A stretch of 53,330 bases of DNA from Bacteroidales bacterium UBA6248 (GCA_002441345.1 DJVU01000053.1:1-53330); one strand, 5' to 3'. Shown: positions 33,756 to 42,907, counted from the first letter of the stretch. The notes: generated by a model not told the origin, from the sequence alone. A program made the numbers and translations.

Positions 33756-34670
33756 ATGCTTATGAAACCTACACTTGTTATTCTGGCTGCCGGTATGGGC
33801 AGCCGCTACGGAGGCCTGAAACAGATTGACCCGGTTGGCCCCTCGGGTGAAACCATTCTTGATTATTCTGTTTATGATGCCATAAGAGCAGGATTCGGGA
33901 AGGTAGTCTTTATTATTCGTAAGGATATTGAAGCCGATTTTAAAGAGGCTTTTGCCGATAAACTTTCAGGATATATTGAGGTTGACTGGGTATTTCAGGA
34001 ACTTGATTACCTGCCCGCCGGCTATACCACACCTGCAGGCCGAACCAAACCATGGGGAACCGGTCATGCAGTTTTGATGACCGCCCGGAAAGTACATGAG
34101 CCGTTTGCCGTTATCAATGCCGACGATTTTTATGGTTTCAATGCCTTTGACACCCTTGCCGGTTTCTTTGCCGGTCAGCAGTCGGAAGGCAAATCCGACT
34201 ATGCTATGGTTGGTTATAAACTCAGCAATACACTTTCGGAATTCGGAAGCGTTTCCAGAGGTATTTGCGAAACCGCTGGTGGCGACTGGCTCAGAAGTGT
34301 TACCGAACGAACGAAAATTCAGCGAACGGGAGGCAAAATCGTGGATATGCGTACCGATGGCTCTCTGCTTCCGCTGGAAGACGATGTCCCCGTTTCGATG
34401 AATTTCTGGGGATTCACCCCTTCGGTATTCGAGTATATTGAGAAAGAGTTTTCGCTGTTTCTGGATGCTGAAAGGGAAAATCTGAAATCCGAGTTTTACA
34501 TCCCCAGCCTGGTTGATAATCTGATAAATTCAGGACGGGCACAGGTGAAGGTTCTCCGGACATCCGCACAATGGTTTGGAATTACTTACAAAGAAGACAA
34601 ACCTGTGGTTGTTAAAAAAATAAGGGAAATGATCAGCCGGGGTGAGTACCCGGAAAAACTCTGGAAATAA
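33756..34670 (+). CDS. Sugar-1-phosphate nucleotidyltransferase
   Basis: This 304-residue cytoplasmic protein starts MLMKPTLVILAAGMGSRYGG; an ATG two codons later is equally good and matches how homologs start. The nucleotide-binding loop 'LAAGMGSRYGGLKQ' is a clear variant of the GxGTR motif with GMGSR. 'WGTGHAVLMTARKV' and 'FAVINADDFYGFNAF' contain the expected base-binding and metal-binding residues. It has no hexapeptide-repeat domain, so it activates the sugar but does not acetylate. The kinase gene follows by 11 bases. With a HexNAc-1-phosphate from that kinase it would make UDP-GlcNAc or UDP-GalNAc, as MurU does for MurNAc-1-P. Specificity is inferred from context. Confidence 0.9.
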   Translation: MLMKPTLVILAAGMGSRYGGLKQIDPVGPSGETILDYSVYDAIRAGFGKVVFIIRKDIEADFKEAFADKLSGYIEVDWVFQELDYLPAGYTTPAGRTKPWGTGHAVLMTARKVHEPFAVINADDFYGFNAFDTLAGFFAGQQSEGKSDYAMVGYKLSNTLSEFGSVSRGICETAGGDWLRSVTERTKIQRTGGKIVDMRTDGSLLPLEDDVPVSMNFWGFTPSVFEYIEKEFSLFLDAERENLKSEFYIPSLVDNLINSGRAQVKVLRTSAQWFGITYKEDKPVVVKKIREMISRGEYPEKLWK

Positions 34671-34681
34671 ACCCGCTTGCT

Positions 34682-35785
34682 ATGGGTGCAGATTTAACCA
34701 ATATCATTTCCTGTTTCGATTGCGAACCTGCGGGGTTCCGCTTCCTCCCATTGTCGGCAGGACACATCAATCAGACCTACCGCGTTAACAGCCAGAATGA
34801 ACCCTTATACATCCTTCAGCAGGTCAACCACAATATCTTCCGGGATGTGGAAGGACTCATGAAAAACACGGAGATAGTGCTGAAAGCCCTTTCGGGGACG
34901 ATGCGCTATATCAGCGACGGTTTAAAGGTTCAGCAGTTGTTAAAAACGAGGGAAGGAAAACTGTATCACTGCGACGAATCGGGCAATTACTGGCGCCTGT
35001 TCACCTATATAAAAGGTGGAAAAACCATTGAAACGGTGCGGAAGAATAACATTGCATACGAGGGAGGCCGTGCGTTCGGACTATTTCTTGACGGGGTTTC
35101 ATCCATCAACCCTTCCAGTCTCGCCATAACGATCCCCGACTTCCACTCCATCCTGAAGCGCTATACCTCGTTTCTCGAATCCCTGAATACCGATGCGGTC
35201 GGGCGTGCTTCCGAAGTTCAGGAAGAAATTGCCCTGATTAAAAACCGGTACGATCGCATGCAATACATCCCCAACCTTCTGAACACGGGAGTCATCCCCG
35301 AAAGGGTGGTACATAACGACACGAAATTCAACAACCTTATTTTTTCGGAAAACGGCAAAGCCATTGCCGTTACCGATCTCGACACGGTGATGCCTGGTTC
35401 GGCCCTCTTCGATTTCGGAGATGCCATACGCACGGCCGCAAATACAGCCCGGGAGGATGAACCCAACCTGCAAAAAGTCGGGTTCGACATTGCAATCTTT
35501 GAAGCCTTTGCCGCCGGCTACATCGAAAGCACCGAACATATGCTTGCGGACGAGGAAATTCAGTCTTTCCCCGAAGCTGCCATGTTAATCACATACACGC
35601 AGGGATTGCGCTTCCTTACCGATTTCATCAACGGCGATACATACTACCGCATCCGGTATCCGCGGCATAACCTGGTAAGAGCCAAGGTTCAGCTTCAGCT
35701 TTTCAGGGAAATGGAAAAACAACTGCCGGCAATGCGCAAAGCCATCTGCCGTATCCTGAGCAGACTGAGCATTGAAAAATCGTAA
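34682..35785 (+). CDS. nahK: N-acetylhexosamine 1-kinase-like phosphotransferase
   Basis: The 367-residue protein is an aminoglycoside-phosphotransferase-fold kinase. Its catalytic loop 'VVHNDTKFNNLIF' holds Asp213 and the following Asn, and the metal site 'VTDLDTVMPGSALFDFGDA' holds Asp232 and Asp234. An early 'LSAGHINQTYRV' contributes the nucleotide-binding loop. The 'HNDTK.NN' and 'DLDTVMPG...DFGDAIR' combination is that of bifidobacterial NahK, which phosphorylates GlcNAc and GalNAc at the anomeric position. The close link with a nucleotidyltransferase (11 bases) and a hexosaminidase (12 bases) supports this reading. MurNAc or glucosamine substrates, as for AmgK, cannot be ruled out. Confidence 0.85.
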   Translation: MGADLTNIISCFDCEPAGFRFLPLSAGHINQTYRVNSQNEPLYILQQVNHNIFRDVEGLMKNTEIVLKALSGTMRYISDGLKVQQLLKTREGKLYHCDESGNYWRLFTYIKGGKTIETVRKNNIAYEGGRAFGLFLDGVSSINPSSLAITIPDFHSILKRYTSFLESLNTDAVGRASEVQEEIALIKNRYDRMQYIPNLLNTGVIPERVVHNDTKFNNLIFSENGKAIAVTDLDTVMPGSALFDFGDAIRTAANTAREDEPNLQKVGFDIAIFEAFAAGYIESTEHMLADEEIQSFPEAAMLITYTQGLRFLTDFINGDTYYRIRYPRHNLVRAKVQLQLFREMEKQLPAMRKAICRILSRLSIEKS

Positions 35786-35797
35786 ATAACAACGTCT

Positions 35798-38143
35798 ATG
35801 AAAAAGAAAAATATTAATGCCTGCCTTACTGCCTTACTGTTGTTTATTGCAACTGCAGCAACGGGTCAGCTACGGACGGAAGAAATTGCAATAATACCCC
35901 AACCGGTTTCGGTTACACCTCTTAAAGGAAGTTTCAGTATTACACCTTCCGTGGTGATACGAATTTCATCGGGATCGAAGGAGCTGGGCAGGCTTGCCGA
36001 CTGGTTCAATGAGAGCCTTAAAGCATACGATATCAACGCTTTAAATATAATTACAGGAACTATCACCGCTGAACCAAACACCATCGACCTGATAGTGGAT
36101 GAACATTTTGAGCTGCCTTCCGGAGAAGGCTACCTGCTTGAAGCAGGAGTTAATTCTATCCGAATAAAATCACCGACGCATAATGGAGTTTTTTACGGAC
36201 TTCAGTCACTTCTGCAACTTATGCCGGAACCTCCGGCAAAGAAACGCTGCGGAAAAAAGTCGGTGCGGATCCCGGCATGCTCTGTTACGGACTACCCGAG
36301 ATTCCCGTACCGGGGCATGCATCTGGATGTTGGCAGACATATCTTTCCCGTTGAGTTCATCAAAAAGTACATCGATCTTATGGCAGCATACAAGATCAAC
36401 AACTTTCACTGGCATCTGACTGAAGATCAGGGCTGGAGGCTTGAGATCAGGAAGTATCCCCTGCTTACGGAAGTTGGCGCCTGGAGAAGCAGTTCACCCG
36501 TTGGCCGGAGCCAGTCAGACGACAACCAGCGGTATGGCGGTTTTTATACACAGGAAGAGGCACGCGATATTGTTGCATACGCTGCTGCCCGTTACGTGAA
36601 CGTAATTCCTGAAATTGAAATGCCGGGCCATTCGCTTGCCGCTCTTGCAGCCTATCCGCACCTGAGTTGTACCGGAGGGCCGCACGAGGTGTGGACACGC
36701 TGGGGGGTAAACGAAAATATCTTTTGCGCAGGTAACGATGAGGTGTTTGCGTTCCTCGAAAACGTGCTTCTGGAGGTTATGGATATTTTTCCCTCAAAGT
36801 ACATCCATATTGGTGGAGACGAGGCGCCAAAAGAGCGCTGGAATGCCTGCGAAAAGTGTCAGAACCGCATCAGGGAAAACGGACTGAAGGATTCGCATGA
36901 GCTGCAGAGCTACTTTATCAAACGCATCGAGAAGTTCCTCAACAGTCACGGCCGCCAGATCATAGGCTGGGATGAAATTCTGGAAGGCGGTCTGGCTCCA
37001 GGAGCAACTGTAATGTCGTGGCAGGGAATGGAAGGCGGCATAGAGGCAGCCCGGCAGGGCCACGATGTAATTATGTCGCCCGGAAGCCATTGCTATCTGA
37101 ACTTTTACCAGGGAGACCCGGCTGTGGAACCCCTGGCATTCGGAGGATTCAATACGCTGAAAAACACCTACAGCTTTAATCCGGTGCCGGAAGAGCTTAA
37201 CGAAAACGAGGCAAAGCACATCATCGGCGTACAGGGTAACGTATGGACTGAATACATAAAAACCCCGGAACACATTGAATACATGGCATATCCGCGCGCC
37301 ATCGCGCTGGCTGAGGTAAACTGGTCACCAGCAGAAAGCCGGGACTGGAACCATTTTATCCGAAGGTTTAACCGCAATATGAAAATGCTGGATCGCAAGA
37401 ACGTAAACTACAGCCTGAGTGCCTTTAATGTTGACATTACCACATTCAGGGAAGAAAAGACCGGCAGGCTGATGGCCCGGCTGAGATCGGATCTGGACGA
37501 TGCAGTAATACGCTATGCCCTGGTAATAAACGGAGTCACCGGCAAAGAAAAGAAATACAGATCCCCCTTTGAAATCAAAGGATCGGCGCTGGTTAAAGCC
37601 TGGATTAACATTGACAAAGAGGGGAAACGCAGGGAAACCGAACGCTTCATCTCGGTGAACGACGCTACCGGACTGATACCGGTTATGAACACACTGTACA
37701 GTCATAATTATGCTGCCAGTGGCCCCCCGACGCTGACCGACGGTCTACGGGGCGATCCTTCGGCCTTCCGCAAAGACTGGCTCGGATTTCTGGGCGATGA
37801 TGCCGATTTTACGATCGATCTTGGAAAAACAATTCTAATCCGAAGCATAAATACTGGTTTCCTTCATGAACCGGGCAGCTGGATTCATCTGCCCACCGAC
37901 GTGGAAATCGAATTATCGGATGACGGATATTCGTTCAGACCTGCCAATGGCTCCAAACCGGCAATCATCACGCCACGGGCAGCAAAAACGGTGGACTACC
38001 ACATCATTGATATCAACGAAAACGCACGGTTCGTACGCGTGAGAGGCATCAACCGTAAAACAATCCCCGAAGGAAAGCCGGGAGCCGGCTATAAAGCCTG
38101 GTTATTTATCGACGAAGTACAGGTGAATCCAGACATTAAATAA
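35798..38143 (+). CDS. GH20 beta-N-acetylhexosaminidase
   Basis: The 781-residue secreted protein has a signal peptide (about 1-24), a GH20b domain (about 30-165) and the GH20 barrel (about 170-520). The catalytic pair Asp341-Glu342 lies in 'HIGGDEAPKERW'. Also present are 'GMHLDVGRHIFP', 'NNFHWHLTEDQGWRLEI' and 'PEIEMPGHSLAAL'. C-terminal extras include a CHB/HEX_C-like region (about 540-620) and an F5/8-type-C-like carbohydrate-binding domain (about 640-780, 'DFTIDLGKTILIRSINTGF'). It removes terminal beta-GlcNAc or GalNAc through substrate-assisted catalysis, which uses the acetamido group. There is no lipobox or T9SS tail, so a periplasmic location is likely. It ends the operon, followed by a terminator at 38164-38189. 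Confidence 0.95.
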   Translation: MKKKNINACLTALLLFIATAATGQLRTEEIAIIPQPVSVTPLKGSFSITPSVVIRISSGSKELGRLADWFNESLKAYDINALNIITGTITAEPNTIDLIVDEHFELPSGEGYLLEAGVNSIRIKSPTHNGVFYGLQSLLQLMPEPPAKKRCGKKSVRIPACSVTDYPRFPYRGMHLDVGRHIFPVEFIKKYIDLMAAYKINNFHWHLTEDQGWRLEIRKYPLLTEVGAWRSSSPVGRSQSDDNQRYGGFYTQEEARDIVAYAAARYVNVIPEIEMPGHSLAALAAYPHLSCTGGPHEVWTRWGVNENIFCAGNDEVFAFLENVLLEVMDIFPSKYIHIGGDEAPKERWNACEKCQNRIRENGLKDSHELQSYFIKRIEKFLNSHGRQIIGWDEILEGGLAPGATVMSWQGMEGGIEAARQGHDVIMSPGSHCYLNFYQGDPAVEPLAFGGFNTLKNTYSFNPVPEELNENEAKHIIGVQGNVWTEYIKTPEHIEYMAYPRAIALAEVNWSPAESRDWNHFIRRFNRNMKMLDRKNVNYSLSAFNVDITTFREEKTGRLMARLRSDLDDAVIRYALVINGVTGKEKKYRSPFEIKGSALVKAWINIDKEGKRRETERFISVNDATGLIPVMNTLYSHNYAASGPPTLTDGLRGDPSAFRKDWLGFLGDDADFTIDLGKTILIRSINTGFLHEPGSWIHLPTDVEIELSDDGYSFRPANGSKPAIITPRAAKTVDYHIIDINENARFVRVRGINRKTIPEGKPGAGYKAWLFIDEVQVNPDIK

Positions 38144-38163
38144 TCCTGAAACAATCAACAAAC

Positions 38164-38189
38164 AACCCGGTTCATGAGCCGGGTTTTTT
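38164..38189 (+). terminator. Rho-independent terminator after the hexosaminidase operon
   Basis: A 7-bp perfect stem (38164-38170 with 38179-38185, AACCCGG/CCGGGTT) has an 8-base loop and a T run to 38189. It lies 21 bases beyond the stop. Confidence 0.9.
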
Positions 38190-38651
38190 GTTGATCACAA
38201 TACAGAAATAAACGAAAAAGTCCACATATCTGGAATTGCAATCCAGGGAAGGAATGGTAAATCCAATCCTTACAATCTCCATTTTTTCTTCATCCGGTTG
38301 ATGAAGAGCGAGGCATTCCATATGCCGGGCCTGAGGAAAAAAGTCGGACGGGATCAGTCGTTTAAGCGTGTATCCCCCGTCTGCCGGCAGTTTCATATCC
38401 CTGGAAAGTGTTCCGGCCTTGCACAACAGGTATGCGAGTCGCTGCGGCCGTAAGTCGCTCACGATAAACGCTGTAATCTCGGACTCAAGACTTATCCCTG
38501 GCGGAATGGCATCCATACCGAGTCCGCGATGTTCGCAGGCAGGACATAACGATTGCAACCCTGAGACAGCATAGTTTCGTGAGTTTGTGCAATTCGAAAA
38601 TCCTGATCCGACCGGAGCTTTAACCAGATATAAAAATATCCAATAAAACAT
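38172..38651 (-). CDS. Doubtful hypothetical open frame between the hexosaminidase and trkH genes
   Basis: An open frame of 159 codons from the ATG at 38651 (or a TTG at 38678) fills most of the otherwise empty gap between 38143 and 38791. The protein has a hydrophobic start ('MFYWIFLYLVKAP'), a 'LCPACEH' CxxC and a hydrophilic middle, and stops inside the hexosaminidase terminator. I recognise no family, there is no good -7 element, and a 68-codon frame overlaps on the plus strand. It could be a small exported protein, a decayed gene, or chance. The stretch has no other feature I can support. Confidence 0.3.
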   Translation of the reverse strand: MFYWIFLYLVKAPVGSGFSNCTNSRNYAVSGLQSLCPACEHRGLGMDAIPPGISLESEITAFIVSDLRPQRLAYLLCKAGTLSRDMKLPADGGYTLKRLIPSDFFPQARHMECLALHQPDEEKMEIVRIGFTIPSLDCNSRYVDFFVYFCIVINKKPGS

Positions 38652-38790
38652 GGCTGTACACCTTACCCAAGGCGTCAAATCTTTATAAAATCTTTATCAC
38701 ACACTGCCATGAATTGATATTGCCTTTACGGATATCAAACTTAATTTGCCGTTGGCAACGGCAGCCAGGCTGCCTGCCCGGAAGATCTGC

Positions 38791-40239
38791 ATGAGAACAT
38801 TACGATTCAAAAGTATATTCAGGATTATCAGCCTTATACTGATAATCCTTTCCGTCTTTCTGCTTTTAAACGGACTTCTTGCTTTTTTTATGAAGGAACC
38901 GGTTCTGCCTTTTTTACTCGCATCAGCATTTCCCCTTCTAATTGGTTTAATATTGCTGAAAACACTTTCCGGGGACCACGAACAGTCGCCTATGAACCGA
39001 AGGGAAGCCTGTCTGGCCGTCACACTTTCGTGGATACTGATGAGTTTAACAGGTTGTCTTCCGTATCTGGCATCAGGCTCAATTCCCGATTTTACGGATG
39101 CTGTCTTTGAATCGGTTTCAGGGTTTACTACTACAGGTGCTTCCATTTTGACAGACATTGAATCATTGCCACTGTCCATTCTCTTCTGGAGAAGTCTGAC
39201 TCACTGGATAGGCGGGATAGGAATTATTGTACTGGTAATAATTATAATGCCGCACCTGAAAATCGGTGGTTACAACCTGTTTACAATGGAATCATCCTTG
39301 CAGGAAAAGATCCGCCCACGGGTTAAATCAATCGGTAAAAGGCTGCTGGTCATCTACACCGGACTTACAATCATTGAGATAATCCTTTTACTGCTTGGTG
39401 GAATGAATCTTTTTGAAAGCACCTGCCATGCATTTGGAACCATTGCTACCGGAGGCTTCTCCCCTAAAAATACCAGCATAGCCGGTTATTCTCCATATAT
39501 TCAATATGTTATAATGATATTTATGCTGTTAGCCGGAACAAACTTTACCATTCATTACCTCCTGATAAAAAAAGACTTTGCCAGAATCAGGCAAAACGAT
39601 GAATTTCGTTTTTACCTGTCGGTGGTATGCATAACAGCACTGATAATCACAGGAGCGTTGGTGATTGATGCCGGAATTCCGTTAGAACCGGCTTTTCGGG
39701 AAGGTTTTTTTCAGACTATTTCTATAATTACCTGCACAGGTTTTGCAACGGCCGATTACCTGCAATGGCCGGTTTATGCCTGGATGATTCTTTTCCTTTC
39801 CATGTTTTTGGGCGGAAGTACCGGCTCAACGGCCGGAGGAATAAAAATGGTCAGACATCTGATTGCCCTAAGGAATGTTAAACTAATTTTTACGCGTTTA
39901 AATTCTCCTAATGCAGTATTAAGCGTTCGTTTAAACCGTAAGGTACTGAGCGAGGAGAGCAATAATTCGGTTTTAACTTTCATAGCGGTATATCTTCTGA
40001 TATTTGCAATTGGGAGTATAAGTCTGGTGTTGCTGGGTATTGATGTAAGCACTGCGGCAGGATCGGTAGCTACCTGTATGGCAGGAATAGGTCCGGGCAT
40101 CGGATCCGTTGGCCCGGCAAGTAATTTTGCACACCTGCCCGATGCTGCCAAACTGGTTCTGTCGTTTCTGATGATTACGGGGAGACTTGAAATATATACT
40201 GTAATAATTTTGTTCTCCCGTAATTACTGGAAGGTATGA
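38791..40239 (+). CDS. trkH: Potassium uptake protein TrkH/KtrB family
   Basis: From the ATG at 38791 the 482-residue protein has about 10-12 membrane segments and the four half-pore loops of the SKT superfamily. The filter-type glycines lie in 'SGFTTTGAS', 'GTIATGGFS', 'ITCTGFATADY' and 'CMAGIGPGIG'. It conducts K+ or Na+ across the inner membrane and normally needs a cytoplasmic TrkA regulator, which is not coded here. A longer frame from 38746 adds 15 residues before the true hydrophobic start. The KdpD-like kinase follows after 127 bases and the KdpE-like regulator after that, a layout suggesting control of K+ uptake by this pair. Confidence 0.95.
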   Translation: MRTLRFKSIFRIISLILIILSVFLLLNGLLAFFMKEPVLPFLLASAFPLLIGLILLKTLSGDHEQSPMNRREACLAVTLSWILMSLTGCLPYLASGSIPDFTDAVFESVSGFTTTGASILTDIESLPLSILFWRSLTHWIGGIGIIVLVIIIMPHLKIGGYNLFTMESSLQEKIRPRVKSIGKRLLVIYTGLTIIEIILLLLGGMNLFESTCHAFGTIATGGFSPKNTSIAGYSPYIQYVIMIFMLLAGTNFTIHYLLIKKDFARIRQNDEFRFYLSVVCITALIITGALVIDAGIPLEPAFREGFFQTISIITCTGFATADYLQWPVYAWMILFLSMFLGGSTGSTAGGIKMVRHLIALRNVKLIFTRLNSPNAVLSVRLNRKVLSEESNNSVLTFIAVYLLIFAIGSISLVLLGIDVSTAAGSVATCMAGIGPGIGSVGPASNFAHLPDAAKLVLSFLMITGRLEIYTVIILFSRNYWKV

Positions 40240-40366
40240 ACGAAATAACACCTGTGATTATCGCTAACTTTGGATCGGTTCATAAAAAAACAGCGAAAAA
40301 TGTTCCAGGGTATAGAACAAGCTAACGTATACTGGGAAAGACATTTCAAAATAAATCCACCGGCAA

Positions 40367-41926
40367 ATGAAGAAAAACGGAAAACTTCCGAAGCCTAATA
40401 CCTTGAACAGGATTCTGATCAGCAGCAGATCAGGTTTTTCACAATACTATGCTTCCGTAATTATCACCGGCCTTGCCGTGCTGCTTTGTTCGCCTCTCAG
40501 CAACTCGGTGCACTACCATATTGTATCGTATATTCTTCTTTTCGTGGTTCTTTTGCTTTCAACCTTTCTGGGCGTTGGTCCCGTACTTTTGGCGGCTGCC
40601 CTGAGTGCACTTACGTGGAATTTCTTTTTCATACCTCCGCATTTAACGTTTCACATCGACAAGATGGAGGATATTCTGATCTTTGGCCTTTTTTTCATTA
40701 TCGCATTAGTCAGCGGAGTTATGACATCCCGCATCCGGCACCAGGAAATGCTGGCAAGGGAGCGGGAGATACGTACAAATGCTTTATTTACTCTGAGTCG
40801 GGATTTGTCGGGAGCCGGGAATATTCAGGAGGTAATCGCAATTGCCGTGAACAAAATTTGGGAACAATTCGGGATTAATGCATTTTTTATACTTCAGGAT
40901 GGTGAAGGAAATCTCGATTCCAATGCAAGGGGGACGGAAATACGGCATTTAACTGCCATTGAAAAAGAAATGGCGGAATCATTTTTCAATAAAACCGATC
41001 CGGACAGTAAAATAAAGCAAGGTATTTTGCCAGGCAACGAAACAATGATACTTCTCCGGGGCACACGTATAAATCCCGGCATTATGCTTATAAAGAATAG
41101 CATGAAGGAGTCGGAGGAAGAAATTTCCTTTCGGGAAACTTTCACAGCTCAAATATCAAATGCCCTGGAAAGAGAATTTCTGGGCCAGCTTGCACGAAAG
41201 GCTCAATTTCTGGCTGAATCGGACAGGTTGTACAAAACGCTTTTCAACACTATATCGCATGAATTAAGAATTCCGGTTGCTGCCATAATGGGGGCTTCCG
41301 ACTCAATATTGAATGTTCCGGCGGAAAGCAGTTTGCAGAAAGAACTTTTCAGTGAGATTTTTACTGCATCCCGCCGTCTAAACCGCTTGATAGAAAATCT
41401 TTTAAATATGTCGAGGCTTGAAAGCGGACGTATTTCGGTAAAACCAGACTGGCACGACATCAACGACCTTGTTAATAAAGTAACCGGAGATCTGGAAGAC
41501 GAGCTGAGACCTTTCACCCTAAGCATCCGGATTCCTGACAGTATGCCTCCTGTATTTATGGATTTCGGCCTTATGGAGCAGGTGCTTTACAATCTCCTGT
41601 ACAATGCAGCTCAATATGCACCGGTAGCTTCCGTAATAGAATTGAAGGCTGCATCGGAAGGTGAATATTTGCTGCTGGAATTAGTCGATCACGGACCGGG
41701 GTTCAGCGAAGCGGATATTCCGCACCTGTTTGAAAAATTCTACAGAGCAAGTGGCAGCAAGACAGGGGGATTGGGTCTTGGGCTTTCGATAGCCAAAGGA
41801 TTTACCGAAGCGCATCGCGGCACACTGATTGCCGGAAATCATCCGGATGGCGGCGCCTGCTTTAAGCTTCAGATACCTTCAGGCAAACCGGAAATACAAA
41901 CTTTTAAAGCAATTAAAAATGACTGA
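40367..41926 (+). CDS. KdpD-like sensor histidine kinase lacking the N-terminal KdpD domain
   Basis: This 519-residue kinase starts directly with a DUF4118 membrane module (about 28-125: four segments including 'YYASVIITGLAVLLCS' and 'DILIFGLFFIIALVSGVM'). A GAF-like region (about 145-265) and a HisKA domain with His298 in 'TISHELRIP' follow, then a HATPase domain with 'NLLYNAAQYAPV' and 'GLGLGLSIAKGF'. Classical KdpD (about 890 residues) has a cytoplasmic KdpD/Usp region of nearly 400 residues before the membrane part; that part is absent. The coupled regulator gene overlaps its stop by 8 bases (ATGACTGA). Short DUF4118 kinases are known in other bacteria, so this is a variant and not a truncation by damage. 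Confidence 0.9.
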   Translation: MKKNGKLPKPNTLNRILISSRSGFSQYYASVIITGLAVLLCSPLSNSVHYHIVSYILLFVVLLLSTFLGVGPVLLAAALSALTWNFFFIPPHLTFHIDKMEDILIFGLFFIIALVSGVMTSRIRHQEMLAREREIRTNALFTLSRDLSGAGNIQEVIAIAVNKIWEQFGINAFFILQDGEGNLDSNARGTEIRHLTAIEKEMAESFFNKTDPDSKIKQGILPGNETMILLRGTRINPGIMLIKNSMKESEEEISFRETFTAQISNALEREFLGQLARKAQFLAESDRLYKTLFNTISHELRIPVAAIMGASDSILNVPAESSLQKELFSEIFTASRRLNRLIENLLNMSRLESGRISVKPDWHDINDLVNKVTGDLEDELRPFTLSIRIPDSMPPVFMDFGLMEQVLYNLLYNAAQYAPVASVIELKAASEGEYLLLELVDHGPGFSEADIPHLFEKFYRASGSKTGGLGLGLSIAKGFTEAHRGTLIAGNHPDGGACFKLQIPSGKPEIQTFKAIKND

Positions 41927-42602
41927 GGATGAAACAATTCTGATTATTGATGACGAACTTCAGATACGTAGGCTGCTCGAAATTACCCTGAAAGCCAGCG
42001 GATACCACACCATCGCATCCTCTAACGGAAAGGACGGACTTGTTGATGCGGCTACTCATCATCCATCCGCAATTATTCTCGACCTTGGGCTTCCCGATAT
42101 CGATGGCCAGGAATTGCTGAAGAAACTGAGGGAATGGTATTCTAAACCGGTAATAGTACTATCTGTGAGAAATTCTGAGGCGGATGTTGTTGAAGCCCTC
42201 GACAATGGAGCCAATGATTACCTTTCAAAGCCTTTCCGTACCGGAGAACTGCTGGCCAGAATACGGGCTGCTCTCAGGGTAGGAGATGATAAAAGTGACA
42301 CCACATGCATAGAAGCCGGCTCTCTGTCGATAGATCTCACAAGCTATACGGCTCGCAAAAAGGGCGAAATCCTGAAACTTACCGCTACTGAATTTTCGCT
42401 GCTGGCTCTGCTCGCCCGTAACAGCGGCAGAGTGCTGACCCACCAGTACATACTAAAGGAAGTCTGGGGTTACGGATACACCGGTCAAACACAATATCTC
42501 AGGGTTTTTGTAGCGCAGCTTCGCAAAAAAATTGAGGATAACCCGGCAAAACCCTCACTTCTGATTACCGAATCCGGAATCGGGTACCGGTTTGGGGAGT
42601 AA
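41919..42602 (+). CDS. kdpE: KdpE-like OmpR-family response regulator
   Basis: The 227-residue protein starts at the ATG overlapping the kinase stop; an earlier frame start at 41829 lies inside the kinase gene. The receiver domain (1-118) has the acidic pair in 'LIIDDE' and phospho-acceptor Asp55 in 'AIILDLGLPDIDG', with Lys in 'YLSKPF'. The winged-helix DNA-binding domain (about 130-227) shows 'LTATEFSLLALLARNSGRVL' and 'VFVAQLRKKIEDNP'. The sequence is typical of KdpE. With its kinase it probably controls potassium transport genes; trkH, directly upstream, is the first candidate since no kdpFABC genes are in view. Confidence 0.92.
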   Translation: MTEDETILIIDDELQIRRLLEITLKASGYHTIASSNGKDGLVDAATHHPSAIILDLGLPDIDGQELLKKLREWYSKPVIVLSVRNSEADVVEALDNGANDYLSKPFRTGELLARIRAALRVGDDKSDTTCIEAGSLSIDLTSYTARKKGEILKLTATEFSLLALLARNSGRVLTHQYILKEVWGYGYTGQTQYLRVFVAQLRKKIEDNPAKPSLLITESGIGYRFGE

Positions 42603-42712
42603 GCACAGGTATACCCCTCGTACGATTAACAGAATACAGGCATAAAGTAAATAGAAGGCAGGAGCAGGCGGAAAAGAATGCACACTGTTTTGACACCATC
42701 AAGCGGAAACAT

Positions 42713-42761
42713 AAAAAAAACTTCGATAAAACATTCTATTACAAATGATTATCGAAGTTTT
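42713..42761 (-). terminator. Rho-independent terminator of the tRNA-Leu pair
   Basis: A perfect 13-bp inverted repeat (42717-42729 with 42749-42761, core CTTCGATAA) spans a 19-base loop. In the minus direction it ends in eight U (plus-strand A-run 42713-42720). It lies directly after the CAG tRNA. Confidence 0.88.
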
Positions 42762-42764
42762 CGG

Positions 42765-42848
42765 TGCCCGGAACAGGACTCGAACCTGCACGTACGCTCG
42801 TACACTAGTCCCTGAAACTAGCGCGTCTACCAATTCCGCCATCCGGGC
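42765..42848 (-). tRNA. tRNA-Leu (anticodon CAG)
   Basis: The minus strand reads as an 84-base class II tRNA. The 7-bp acceptor stem is GCCCGGA/TCCGGGC with an A discriminator (GTTCCGGGCA at the 3' end). The D-arm is 'TGGCGGAATTGGTAGACGCG', the anticodon stem CTAGT/ACTAG holds loop TTCAGGG with anticodon CAG, a long variable arm follows, and the T-loop is GGTTCGAGTCC. The CCA is not encoded (CCG follows the discriminator). It decodes CUG. Confidence 0.97.
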
Positions 42849-42907
42849 AAAATTATTCGTAAAAAAATGCAGTCTGCCGACTGCCACCGAACTTACTCGG
42901 ATTTTTG

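Noticed and set aside
38697..39179. 160-codon minus-strand open frame over the trkH start
   Set aside because: It overlaps the conserved N-terminal membrane segments of TrkH and is rich in Arg, Ser and Lys with no domain.
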